In this document: piece by piece, positions 40,866 through 49,784 of the stretch | Layout: each line of letters starts with the position of its first letter | Position numbering within the stretch: position 1 is the first letter of the stretch | Assembly (NCBI RefSeq): GCF_011765625.1 | Contig: NZ_CP050313.1 | Location: 2,042,501-2,106,500 of the forward strand | From: Shewanella aestuarii | Lineage (GTDB): Bacteria > Pseudomonadota > Gammaproteobacteria > Enterobacterales > Shewanellaceae | Direction of reading: 5' to 3' | Length of the DNA: 64,000 nt | Made by a program: the position numbers and the translations under genes | Notes under the pieces: model-generated | Database searches by the model: none | The model's input: the letters and a program-made list of their open reading frames with translations, nothing else | What the model was told of the DNA's origin: nothing

Positions 40866-42118
40866 TGTATGCGATTACGTCCACCACGTTTAGCTTGATA
40901 CAGCGCGATATCTGCGTTTTTTATGTGGGATTCCAAATGAATATCGCTGCTGGGTATTTGAATTAAACCTAGGCTAACGGTAATGGATAAATTGAGTTGC
41001 TTATTGATGCTAAAGCTCGTTTCTTTAACACCGGTTCGAAACTGTTCAAACTTAACTAAGCTGTTATTTATATCTGACTTTTGCATCAATACGATAAACT
41101 CTTCTCCACCAAAACGACAGATAAGATCGCTATCTCTGAAGAATTTCTTTAGCAGGTTTGCTAATTGAGTCAGTACTATATCTCCCACGTCATGACCATG
41201 AGTGTCGTTAATGTTTTTGAAATAATCAATGTCGATAAGTGCAAGTGTATGAAAGGAAAAATTTTTATCAGCAAAAGTATTAGTTACTGCTTGCTCAAAG
41301 CCACGTCGATTGAGTAATCCAGTAAGCGGGTCTTCTAACGCGAGATGAGTAAGATTTTCGACTTTTATGACTTCATTGGTGACATCACGTTCAACCGCGG
41401 CAAAGTAGGTGATTTGTCCTAAGCTATTTTTCAGCGGGAATATATTTATATCAAGCCAATAGGGCACGCCAGTTTTAGTGTAGTTAACTATGGTCTCTCT
41501 AATACCGTGACTGTTCCTAAGGGCGTCTCTAATTCTTGAGCGAGTGTCTTTGTCTGTATTTGGGCCTTGTAAAAAACGCGGCGTCTTGCCAATGGCCTCA
41601 TCAGGCTCGTAGCCGGTAAGTTTTGTAAAAGCAGCATTGACGTATACAATTTGCGGATCATCGGTATTGGCTTTAGTAATAATGATGATATCGTTAGCAT
41701 TAGCGACGACTGCTTCGAGTGGCACTGCAACTTTTCTACTGGTGATATCAATAAAACTGGAAATGATGTATTTGATTGTGCCATCTTGGTTAAATTTTGG
41801 GGATGTATTGCAAAGTATCCAAGTAATGTCGCCGGAAGATTTATCAACAAACCCAACTTCGACATTAAAAATCGGTTGTTTAGTGCGGATAACGATGTTG
41901 ACAGGATAGTCTTCAAATGCCAGAGCATTACCTTTACCACATAAAAAATGCCATTTAGGATTAAGAACATCTTTATTAAGCACTTGGTTTTCTGTAACCC
42001 TCAAAATCTCCAAAGCGCGGGGATTGGCATAAATAATTTCAGTTGTTGCACTATGAATCACAACCCCTTCAAATAGTGATTCAACTATCTCAAAAGGGGA
42101 TAAAGGATTATTTTCCAT
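40850..42118 (-). CDS. PAS-PAS-GGDEF diguanylate cyclase
   Basis: 422 aa, soluble. PAS 1 lies at about 8-125. PAS 2 (about 130-250) resembles a LOV domain (KLTGYEPDEAIGKTPRFLQG), but the photoactive Cys of GRNCRFLQG is Pro here, so flavin photochemistry is unlikely. The GGDEF domain (about 255-422) is intact as CRFGGEEFIVLM, with IDIDYFKNINDTHGHDVGD as the metal site. The stop lies within the xdhC scrap, and the last residues (NRIQVFEF) are a normal family ending. Confidence 0.93.
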   Translation of the reverse strand: MENNPLSPFEIVESLFEGVVIHSATTEIIYANPRALEILRVTENQVLNKDVLNPKWHFLCGKGNALAFEDYPVNIVIRTKQPIFNVEVGFVDKSSGDITWILCNTSPKFNQDGTIKYIISSFIDITSRKVAVPLEAVVANANDIIIITKANTDDPQIVYVNAAFTKLTGYEPDEAIGKTPRFLQGPNTDKDTRSRIRDALRNSHGIRETIVNYTKTGVPYWLDINIFPLKNSLGQITYFAAVERDVTNEVIKVENLTHLALEDPLTGLLNRRGFEQAVTNTFADKNFSFHTLALIDIDYFKNINDTHGHDVGDIVLTQLANLLKKFFRDSDLICRFGGEEFIVLMQKSDINNSLVKFEQFRTGVKETSFSINKQLNLSITVSLGLIQIPSSDIHLESHIKNADIALYQAKRGGRNRIQVFEF

Positions 42119-42282
42119 TTATTTGTCTCTTATTTATGACCATAAATAATTGTAGGCCAAAAATAAATTAATACTAAACTCTATACCCAAGCTTAGGGCG
42201 TGTTGAACTTTCGTGATGACTTTTGAGCAGCATGGTAAAGAATTATAATTTGTTTCGACAAAATAAACTGTAACTCCATACC

Positions 42283-43033
42283 ATGCCGAGACTAATGCTA
42301 ACTGATAAGCGGAGACAAAAGCTGCTTTAAGCGATGAAGGACACTGTCCGCATTTATAAAAAATCTGAACATAGGATGACCTTTGAAGGAATTCTTTACC
42401 GCTTGCGAACTGGTATTCCATGGCGTGATCTACCAACAGAGTTTGGGGACTGGAGCAAGGTTTATCGCCTCTTTAACCCGTGGTCAAAAAATGGCCTGTT
42501 AGATATATTATTCAAAGAGTTATCAAAACTTTCCAATTATGACTGGGTATTTGCAGACGGCTCAATAGTCAAAGCTCATCAGCATAGCGCTGGAGCTGCG
42601 ACCCAAGATAATGAATGTATTGGAAAGAGTCGTGGCGGTAACTCAACGAAAATTCATCTGGTCGTGGATAGTGGTGGATTACCAATCTATTTCGAGCTAT
42701 CAGAAGGCCAGAAAAATGATATTGCTCGTGCCGAAAGTCTTGTAGGAAGTGAACATATTTATCGCTGATAAAGGCTATGACAGCGACGCGTTAAGGGCAT
42801 ATGTTGACTCTAAAGGTGGTGAGACGATTATACCAAAGCGAAATTATGGACAAGATATCGACAAAGAAAGCATGGTTTGTTGTCTCTACAAGTATCGATA
42901 TTTGGTTGAGAATGCTTTCGCAAGGATTAAGCATTTCCAAACAATATCAACGAGATATGATAAGTTAGTAAGAAAATACGCCAGTATGGTATCACTGGCG
43001 TTTACTATAATGTGGCTGCCGATGTATTGCTAA
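42283..43033 (+). pseudogene. IS5-family transposase, broken
   Basis: Starts MPRLMLTDKRRQKLL, then hits a TAA (42328-42330) and continues in the same frame as AMKDTVRIYKKSEHRMTFEG and LRTGIPWRDLPTEFGDWSKV. The DDE residues can be placed in WVFADGSIVKAH, FIADKGYDSDALR and LVENAFARIKHF. A second break near 42750-42765 moves the frame from HIYR to FIADKGYD. Common Shewanella IS5 relatives are continuous here. A likely left end (GGGCGTGTTGAACTTTC near 42196) has no matching right end before 43101, so the element is also truncated. Confidence 0.88.
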
Positions 43034-43100
43034 GTAAAATGTGGAGGCTAGAGATACCTCCGGCTACCCGGATTACGCGATTCTTCACGTTCACGAGCTC

Positions 43101-44060
43101 TCACGCGCCCTGTCTTTTTTTTTCGTACATTGCGGCATCAGCCTCCGCAATCATTTCTTCTAACGATTGCTCTGTATCAAAAGAGAAGCTCGCTACACCG
43201 GCACTGTATTCTATAAGGTAAGGTTTATTAATGCCCTTATTCATTATGTCTATTGCTGTTCTAAAGCGCTCCAGGGTGATCGTAATTTTTTCATCACTGG
43301 TATCTGTCAGCATAACAACAAACTCATCCCCACCGAGTCTGCCAATCACATCGCTCTCACGGAAAACGCTGCGCATCACTTCTGCAAACTGCTTTAATGC
43401 AAAATCACCCTCGTGGTGACCGAAATTATCATTAATCGGTTTGAATTTATTAAGATCAAATAAAATAACTGACGTCGGCATTTTCTTGCGTCGGCAGACC
43501 TTTTGGACATGTTCAGCCAATGTCAGGAATCCTCTCCGGTTCGATATCAAGGTTAATTCATCCAGTGTTGACAGTTGAATTGACCTGATTTCTTGCTCAA
43601 TCATGGCACCCAAATCGTTTAATAGCTGCTTATCCTCTTCATTCAGATGCTTCGGTTTCGAGTCAATTAAACATAATGTCCCTAGATTTATACCTTGTCT
43701 CAACTTTAAAGGGTAACCCGCATAAAAACGGATATTAGGCGCATCGGTAACTAGAGGGTTATCAGAAAACCGCACATCCTCAATCGCATTGGGAATAATG
43801 AATAAGCCATCCTGATTGATAGCATGACCACAAAAGGATATATCACGAGGTGTTTCAGTTGCATCTAAACCTTGTTTGGATTTAAACCACTGCCTATCGT
43901 CATCAACGAGGCTAACCAGTGACATTTCCACCCCAAACATACGCTTGGCCATTCGAGTGACACGATCAAAGCGTTCTTCATGTGACGTATCGAGGATTTG
44001 GAGCGTTCTTAAGGCATGAAGTCTCTCTGCTTCATTGTCCGGGAATTCAGGCTTAATCAT
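43101..44060 (-). CDS. GAF-GGDEF diguanylate cyclase
   Basis: 319 aa, soluble. The N-terminal GAF domain (about 15-150, with ISFCGHAINQDGLFIIPNA and FYAGYPLKL) is of the type often found in GAF-GGDEF proteins. The GGDEF domain (about 160-319) is intact: FDLNKFKPINDNFGHHEGD for metal binding and GRLGGDEFVVML at the active site. Third c-di-GMP enzyme on the island and again transcribed leftward. A broken IS5 copy separates it from the second. Confidence 0.94.
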   Translation of the reverse strand: MIKPEFPDNEAERLHALRTLQILDTSHEERFDRVTRMAKRMFGVEMSLVSLVDDDRQWFKSKQGLDATETPRDISFCGHAINQDGLFIIPNAIEDVRFSDNPLVTDAPNIRFYAGYPLKLRQGINLGTLCLIDSKPKHLNEEDKQLLNDLGAMIEQEIRSIQLSTLDELTLISNRRGFLTLAEHVQKVCRRKKMPTSVILFDLNKFKPINDNFGHHEGDFALKQFAEVMRSVFRESDVIGRLGGDEFVVMLTDTSDEKITITLERFRTAIDIMNKGINKPYLIEYSAGVASFSFDTEQSLEEMIAEADAAMYEKKRQGA

Positions 44061-44642
44061 ATCTACACCTATTTTGAAATTTACTTAATTGTAGAGTGTT
44101 TTTACAATGTAGTGGCATAACGTTTTAGTATTTATGAGTTACGCTTGCGCTGTTTGCAAGGCATAAATCGCTTGCTGGACTTGGCCGATGCCACATCCAA
44201 ATTAATCAATATGATTTATGCTATAAGAATTTGCTTTATATCGGTAGTGGTATTTTGTACAACCTTTCAGCTAATTGTATGTTCTGATTGTACCTTTCAA
44301 GGTCGATTTTGTTGGTTTTCATCTTTTTTCATTGTTCTATTAATACCTTATTTACTGGTTTCTCACTATTAGGTTATGGGGTGTCGCCCCACCTAATTTA
44401 AAACTAGCTACCCCTGTTTTTATTGCTGACACACCCTCACTTATTCTGACTATCCAGACAAGGTTAACTACGCTTCACGCGCCAACACTATTAGCATTGG
44501 CACCAGTCCCACAAACTTCAACCGCCCAGTGCACACTTGGGGCAGGACTAGTGACCTAATGTGTCAGTGGTTACTGCTGGGATGTCTTTCACTTTACTTT
44601 TCAGTTGAGCTCTAATTTGGACGAGCTTTTTACGCCGACAAC

Positions 44643-44686
44643 TGTTGGATTAAAAGCAAGCTAATGTTGGATTAAAAGCAAGCTAA
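44643..44686. repeat. 22-bp perfect tandem duplication
   Basis: Two adjacent identical copies of a unit beginning TGTTGGATTAAAAGC and ending AAGCTAA. No coding context. Confidence 0.9.
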
Positions 44687-44736
44687 CTGCAAACCATACT
44701 TTTCATTAAACACGCTGCTGACGCTTTTGATTTTTT

Positions 44737-44935
44737 CACATGCTTGCATGTGGCTGTTGGGTTCAAAGGGGTACTCCCCTTGCCCGTAGCACCTATCACA
44801 TCTCTTGGGGAACCCAAAAGTGGGATAGGTGCGTACCGGGTTACTATGTCATCCCACTTTTCAAGTGGGTTAATATTTTTCGCAGTCTAGACTGCGGTGA
44901 CAAGCTTTTTCGCACTCGTAGAGTGCGGTTTTTAT
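44737..44935. repeat. Array of six consecutive hairpins
   Basis: In order: CACATG/CATGTG (44737-44752); AAGGGG/CCCCTT (44766-44781); a long imperfect stem with GCACCTATC pairing GATAGGTGC (within 44783-44840); CCCACTT/AAGTGGG (44853-44869); the 16-bp palindrome CGCAGTCTAGACTGCG (44881-44896); and CGCACTC/GAGTGCG (44911-44927) followed by GTTTTTA, which resembles a terminator. Short T-rich linkers (ATTTTT, CTTTTT) separate the last three. It could be a structured RNA ending at 44935 or a processing/nicking region. Confidence 0.65.
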
Positions 44936-45153
44936 AAGAAAATAAACCACTCGATAATAGTGCTAAATGCCCTCTGATTCGCTTCAGCGCAATAATAAGG
45001 TTGTCTCCCCTTTTATTGCTGTTTAAACGGCTTAAACGCCAATTCAGTCATTATTTACGCTTAGATAGCTCAACAATGACCACGGGTTGTTCATACTTTT
45101 TTTTGTCGTTATACCGTTTTTTAGTGATATAACACTTTCAAATACAATATTAC

Positions 45154-45305
45154 TACCAGATTTGACGCTGTTACTGCCAGCTCTGACACTGTTATTGCCA
45201 GATTTGACACTGTTACTGTCAGATTTGACACTGTTACTGCCAGATTTGACGCTGTTACTGCCAGCTTTGACACTGTTACTGCCAGCTTTGACACTGTTAT
45301 TGTCA
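45154..45305. repeat. 21-bp minisatellite, about seven copies
   Basis: Unit TGACACTGTTACTGCCAGAT plus one base. TGAC occurs at exact 21-bp steps: 45163, 45184, 45205, 45226, 45247, 45268 and 45289, with small variation (GCT/GAT, ACT/GCT, CCA/TCA). Both strands stay open through it because the period is a multiple of three, giving artificial LTLLLPD or AVTVSNL repeats that I do not call genes. Confidence 0.92.
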
Positions 45306-45378
45306 ATATTGATTAGTAAAGCCTAAAAGATGTGTATTTGGGTTTGATGTTGTGACGGTTAAAAAAGAGGTTGAGGCT

Positions 45379-45405
45379 GAATTATATGGTAACCACATAT
45401 AATTC
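45379..45405. repeat. Inverted repeat upstream of the recombinase-relaxase 3' end
   Basis: The perfect 10-bp arms GAATTATATG and CATATAATTC are separated by 7 bp (GTAACCA). An operator or replication/transfer element is possible; the role is unknown. Confidence 0.6.
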
Positions 45406-45553
45406 GAAAATGGCTCTCTGCAAAGACTAATCAAATAGCTAGACATAACAGATTAATTTACCCAAACACCTGCGAGAGGCGACGCTGTGCGCCATAACAA
45501 AAAGCAGAGGAATATTGTCACTGATACTTTTGCTGAGCTGAAATAAAGCACGC

Positions 45554-45593
45554 AAAAGGCTTATTGGCACAGATGGGCGCAATAAGCCTTTTT
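45554..45593. terminator. Terminator-like hairpin behind the recombinase-relaxase gene
   Basis: The arms AAAAGGCTTATTG and CAATAAGCCTTTT enclose 13 nt. It lies 37 nt past the leftward gene's stop and has short A/T runs on both sides. Confidence 0.75.
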
Positions 45594-45629
45594 GACAAGC
45601 TTTGAGGGGTAACGTCAGCTATCTTCGTT

Positions 45630-48500
45630 TTATTGATAAGGGTTGCTAGGGCTATTATTCGTTAGCTTTTTATTTTTCTTGATTAATGCCGCCTCTAGTT
45701 CATTATCACCGAGCGCTTTAGCCATACCGATAGAAATATCACGATAGACAGGTGATAACTTATCGTCGAATACATCTATAACAAGATTAAAATAGTATTT
45801 TGCTTTGCTGCTATCTTTACTGCCAAAACGCATCATGAGTTTTGATATCATCTGCTGTATCGGCTGTATAGCCTGATTGGTAAGCTCTTTTAGACGCGCT
45901 AATACTGCCTGTCTTTTGCCGATTTCCTCACCAAGCTCAATGACCTCCTTCTGTTTTTCCGCGGCCACTTGAATTAGCTTATTAACTTCAGCATATTTGC
46001 TTTCGATTTCAACATCTAACTGGTCTCTCACAGACGCCTGCTCGCGAATAAACGTCTGAGCTTCTTGAATATGAGCACCTATGTTATCGCGCTTAACGAG
46101 CAATTGTTTATACTCATTTTGTAATCCCCATGTTTTTTGTTGCCAATCAAGATTTTGCTGCTGCAGTTCTTTGTTTTCATAGTGTAATTTAGCCAGTGTT
46201 TGCTCGCCATTTTCGATGCGTTCAGTCATCGATTGACATTGCTCTTCCAGTTCGATGGCCTGCTTTTGAAACTCTTCAATTACGCGATTATAATAGTTAA
46301 ATTCTCGTTGATGCTTGGGTAGTCGGGCATCAGCTCTCATTTTCTTTCTCAACTCAGAATTACGCTCGGATGCCGGCGAAAGCTCGAGATGTAAACCATT
46401 TTTGTGAAATAAATTTGCATTGATAAATTCATAGAACATCTGCTGCATATAACTATAAACTTCACTTGCTTGGATGTAGAGCAGCCTGCCTGACTCAGGA
46501 AGGCAGTCAGCAGCATCCCCGCGTTTTATCAAAAACTCATTCACACGTTTAATTTGCGACACTCGTAAATCATATTTGCCCGTTATGCTATTTTGAGCAC
46601 TTAGAAAGACATGAACATGGCCGCCCGTTTTTTCTGTCGGTAGACGTTCATCATGATGCAACACCATGAGCTTTATGGGATATTCCGGAAAAAAGGTTTT
46701 CAAATACAACTTCATCGCGTTCATCATCTCGACATGACTTATCTCATCTTCGCTAATGCCGTATTTGATGGGGATTTTAAGCAGTATCTCTTGAATATTA
46801 GTTGAGTTTAATGTTTTGGGTTTACCAATAAGTGCGTTATGTGAGCTGATAAATTTGTTCAGTTGTTTTAGTTTTTGATTTTTCCTCGGGAATTCAAACT
46901 GATTAAATTCAGCACTCATCTCTTTTGCATCAATATAGTCCGTGGACGCTATGCACCTTCCGACTAACTCAGCGATTTGAGGTGGCAGACTACCATTCAC
47001 AAGCCATTGTTTTAACTTGCTTTTAGATTTTGCTTTGTCTTGACTTTGTTTTTCATATAAGCCGGGGGTTTTTGCTGTCTCTCCCAGCACTTCTTGTAAT
47101 ATTTGTATTCGCTGCTCTTGCGATATTGAATTCAGTGGCACAATCCCCTCTTTTGTATCGATTAAATTGTCATCCGATAATGATGCATTCCACTCTGCTT
47201 GCAATTCATTTCTTGTTCTAAAGTATTTTTGCATTTTGTCCAAGTACGGCACCCCTGAAATTGAGGGACCATTTAGACGCAGTGAATGAATAAGTGATGA
47301 CTTGGCCGTTCGGCGGCCTTTTATGTTATAAGAAAAGTTTAGGCATCCGAAAAAAGCTCTAATAATCTTCATCTTGCACCCTCCCCCGTCAGACGGCTCA
47401 AGCAGCAGACCCACACACTGCATCAACAATTTTGGATGTTGCTGTAGAAAAGCTTTTAACTGCTCTGGAGTGAGCGCGATGTCATTACCTGGCGCAGAAG
47501 GTGGCGATTGAACCGCTTTGTTGTCGTTATTGACACGACGAAAGACACTTGAAAATTGCTCAGCGACGGCGGCAATATGGTCAGGCGCATCTTGACTCAT
47601 CCAGCGACCATAATGAATATCTATCATTGCCGTGCTGGTGTGCCCAAGCTGCTTTGCTATCCATTCTTTCGAGATGCCCGCTGTGAGCGCTTGACTTGCA
47701 AAGGTGTGCCTTAATTGGCCCGCGCCTCGGTGAGCGACACCTGCAATCTTGAGCAAGGGCGTAAAGAAGGTTTTGTTGAATTGTTTTGCGTGAAGAAACG
47801 GTTTGTTCGTTTTGCTGTTGTAAAAAACGGGTGAAAGCCGTTCAATTTTTTTCGTTTTATTATCAGCTTGCAACACCGCAATGTTAACTGCTTTTTTGTG
47901 ACCGGTTATCGAATGTTGCTGCGTTAATAGCGCAATCGCTGGCTCGCATAATTCAACTTTGCGAACCGAACCAGCTGTTTTGGGCGTCTTATAAATGTTA
48001 TCAACTAGCGCGATTTTTATATGCAGCAACGACTTTGCTAAATCCACCGACTCCCAGTTTAATGCCAGTAATTCGCTAATGCGCAATCCGGTTAATACGC
48101 CCAACTGATATAAGTTTTTGCCACTTTCACATTCAGTCTTTGCTTGACTCATTAACGCTAATTCACTGAGAGTGAAAGGCTGTGGCTCTTCGTGAAACAC
48201 TTTCAGATTGCTAATGTTTGTCATGGGGTTATTACTAATCACCCCATCACGTTCTGCACAGTGAAACACTGCTCGCAGAATGATTAAAAACTCATTGATG
48301 GTTTTGTTGGCGTATCGTTTATTTAGCGTCTGAATAAGCTTCAGTACATCACTGTGCGTGACTAAGGCAATATCACGATGACCAATTAACTTAGATAGTG
48401 TAGCGGCTTTGCTGCGTTCAGAGCGCAAGGTAGAGGGTGCGGTTTTGATTGGTCTAAAGGCGAGGTTTACTTCGATGTAGTGATTAACTGTTTGAGTCAT
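45630..48500 (-). CDS. Tyrosine recombinase joined in frame to a relaxase-like (HUH/Mob) protein
   Basis: 956 aa. Residues 1-340 form a tyrosine recombinase. Catalytic Arg140 (LTGLRISEL), Arg264 (GQLRHTFAS), His287 (QLGHTS) and Tyr297 (DIHYGRW) are visible. Residues about 377-956 differ completely. A region near 590-640 has SHVEMMNAMKLYLKTF, LHHDERLP and GGHVHVFLS, similar to the two-histidine motif of MobV-type relaxases, and a long coiled coil follows at about 735-880. At the junction, GGGGGAGGG precedes an internal ATG at 47372 (MKIIRAFF) by about 7 nt, a very strong ribosome site. A separate 580-aa Mob protein is therefore probably made as well, or instead if the in-frame join is a sequence error. 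The relaxase call is by motif only. Confidence 0.8.
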   Translation of the reverse strand: MTQTVNHYIEVNLAFRPIKTAPSTLRSERSKAATLSKLIGHRDIALVTHSDVLKLIQTLNKRYANKTINEFLIILRAVFHCAERDGVISNNPMTNISNLKVFHEEPQPFTLSELALMSQAKTECESGKNLYQLGVLTGLRISELLALNWESVDLAKSLLHIKIALVDNIYKTPKTAGSVRKVELCEPAIALLTQQHSITGHKKAVNIAVLQADNKTKKIERLSPVFYNSKTNKPFLHAKQFNKTFFTPLLKIAGVAHRGAGQLRHTFASQALTAGISKEWIAKQLGHTSTAMIDIHYGRWMSQDAPDHIAAVAEQFSSVFRRVNNDNKAVQSPPSAPGNDIALTPEQLKAFLQQHPKLLMQCVGLLLEPSDGGGCKMKIIRAFFGCLNFSYNIKGRRTAKSSLIHSLRLNGPSISGVPYLDKMQKYFRTRNELQAEWNASLSDDNLIDTKEGIVPLNSISQEQRIQILQEVLGETAKTPGLYEKQSQDKAKSKSKLKQWLVNGSLPPQIAELVGRCIASTDYIDAKEMSAEFNQFEFPRKNQKLKQLNKFISSHNALIGKPKTLNSTNIQEILLKIPIKYGISEDEISHVEMMNAMKLYLKTFFPEYPIKLMVLHHDERLPTEKTGGHVHVFLSAQNSITGKYDLRVSQIKRVNEFLIKRGDAADCLPESGRLLYIQASEVYSYMQQMFYEFINANLFHKNGLHLELSPASERNSELRKKMRADARLPKHQREFNYYNRVIEEFQKQAIELEEQCQSMTERIENGEQTLAKLHYENKELQQQNLDWQQKTWGLQNEYKQLLVKRDNIGAHIQEAQTFIREQASVRDQLDVEIESKYAEVNKLIQVAAEKQKEVIELGEEIGKRQAVLARLKELTNQAIQPIQQMISKLMMRFGSKDSSKAKYYFNLVIDVFDDKLSPVYRDISIGMAKALGDNELEAALIKKNKKLTNNSPSNPYQ

Positions 48501-48931
48501 TATCCCCTATTCTGCTGCTTTTATTTAGCCAGCTTTATTCTTGGTGATAATAATACGCCTTATGAAGAAAAATACAAGTGTTATTCAAATAAACTATTGA
48601 TTTAAAAGTATATTACTGAGGTTCAATTTTGACAAGCTTTTTGAAAAGCGCACAAAGTATGAGTAGTGTACCAAGGGTTTGCTAGGCGGATTCTGGCCGA
48701 AAATTATCTTAATGCACACACAGTTTTGGACAAAAATGCGTTAGAGCCGAATGGCTGCTATTTTGCTATTTTCGGTCGCTTACAAAATTCTTTGTATTTG
48801 AACTTAAAGTGAAAAAGCAGCCGTTCAATAACACCCAGCCAACCTTGAGTTCTCGTTTTACTTTTCACAATAACATTTTGTAAATGTTTGCAGTGATTGT
48901 AAACAAAGCATTCTAGACTAAAATATCTCAC
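48501..48931. other. 430-bp gap upstream of the recombinase-relaxase gene
   Basis: AT-rich. It contains the promoter side of the leftward recombinase gene. I see no additional gene, no tRNA and no clear operator. TTGTAAA-type and TTGTAAACAAA words near 48887-48907 are loosely repeated. Confidence 0.4.
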
Positions 48932-49621
48932 TTATAATTTATTTTTGAATCTGATGCGGTTACTTCCCATAACTAATAGCCATAGACACGTTCCCAATTC
49001 CCCTATAGAAGCAGGCTTAGAAACGAAGCTAGGTATCGGGATTTCAGGAAAAAGCATGTTCTTTAGAAAAATTATCAAATACCCAAAACAGCCTAACATC
49101 AGACAAACCCCTAGGAATTTTGGAATATGACCAGATTTAAATACAAGATAGCCAAATGGTAATAACCATAACCCCCAAAATATTTGAACTACCGAAATGC
49201 CATTGTTATATGATTTGAGTGACAACATAACTTTAGCCTGAATGGTTTGCATCTCGAAATGACTGAGATATGCAGCGTTGCTGGTCAAAGTTAATACATC
49301 AAGTTTATGCACCATATTAAAAAGAGAAATTGGCACACTAACGGAAGAAAGTAAAACCATCATGATTGCAATTTCCCTGTTAATTTCGTGAAAAAGTTTA
49401 TACAGCACAAACGGTAATATTAGGTAAATAATATAACTGAAAATACCGACGACAATACCAGACCTAAACAACAATTCATTATTTGAGATGTTCTCAATGG
49501 TTGAAGATACATCTTTCATGTCTATTAGTTGCGAGGGCACATAGAGCAAGTTATAAATTCCAGTTATGACAAGCAGTAAGTAAATAAAACCAGCGAGTCG
49601 GGCTGTTGTATTTTTAGACAT
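48932..49621 (-). CDS. DUF4386 family membrane protein
   Basis: About 229 aa from the ATG at 49621 (MSKNTTARLAGFIYLLL), preceded by AGGAG at 9 nt. The frame opens further upstream at 49663 without a good ribosome site. Around six hydrophobic spans. The start TARLAGFIYLLLVITGIYNL followed by LYVPSQLI is the hallmark of the DUF4386 family, integral membrane proteins of unknown function. Likely island cargo. Its neighbour at 49785 is also a leftward membrane protein. Confidence 0.8.
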   Translation of the reverse strand: MSKNTTARLAGFIYLLLVITGIYNLLYVPSQLIDMKDVSSTIENISNNELLFRSGIVVGIFSYIIYLILPFVLYKLFHEINREIAIMMVLLSSVSVPISLFNMVHKLDVLTLTSNAAYLSHFEMQTIQAKVMLSLKSYNNGISVVQIFWGLWLLPFGYLVFKSGHIPKFLGVCLMLGCFGYLIIFLKNMLFPEIPIPSFVSKPASIGELGTCLWLLVMGSNRIRFKNKL

Positions 49622-49784
49622 ATGGTTTACTCCTAAAATATTCTGTCTCATGTACTCAAACACCTAGTTTTTAAGTTGACTTTGAACCATAACTGGCTGA
49701 TTAGATAAAGGCTGCAAAGGTGTGACTAGCATATTCATAGTTGAAAAATTTGTTTTGTTTTAGCAGCCTTTGTTGCATTCTCTA

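Larger units (their letters stand above)
44061..45629. other. 1.57-kb noncoding block with hairpins and tandem repeats
   Basis: No gene can be supported. It contains a 22-bp tandem duplication (44643-44686), serial hairpins (44737-44935), a 21-bp minisatellite (about 45154-45305), a near-palindrome (45379-45405) and a terminator-like hairpin (45554-45593). Being next to a relaxase-like gene, it is a natural place to look for a transfer origin. Confidence 0.6.

Noticed and set aside
44740..44937. 65-codon plus-strand frame across the hairpin array
   Set aside because: It consists of hairpin sequence, with no ribosome site and no family; the inverted repeats explain it.
45154..45305. Possible CRISPR array
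   Set aside because: Units abut with no unique spacers and there are no cas genes.
45087..45326. Open frames on both strands through the 21-bp repeats (LTLLLPD-type and AVTVSNL-type repeats)
   Set aside because: They are products of a repeat whose period is divisible by three. No ribosome site, no homology and both strands equally open, so treated as noncoding minisatellite.
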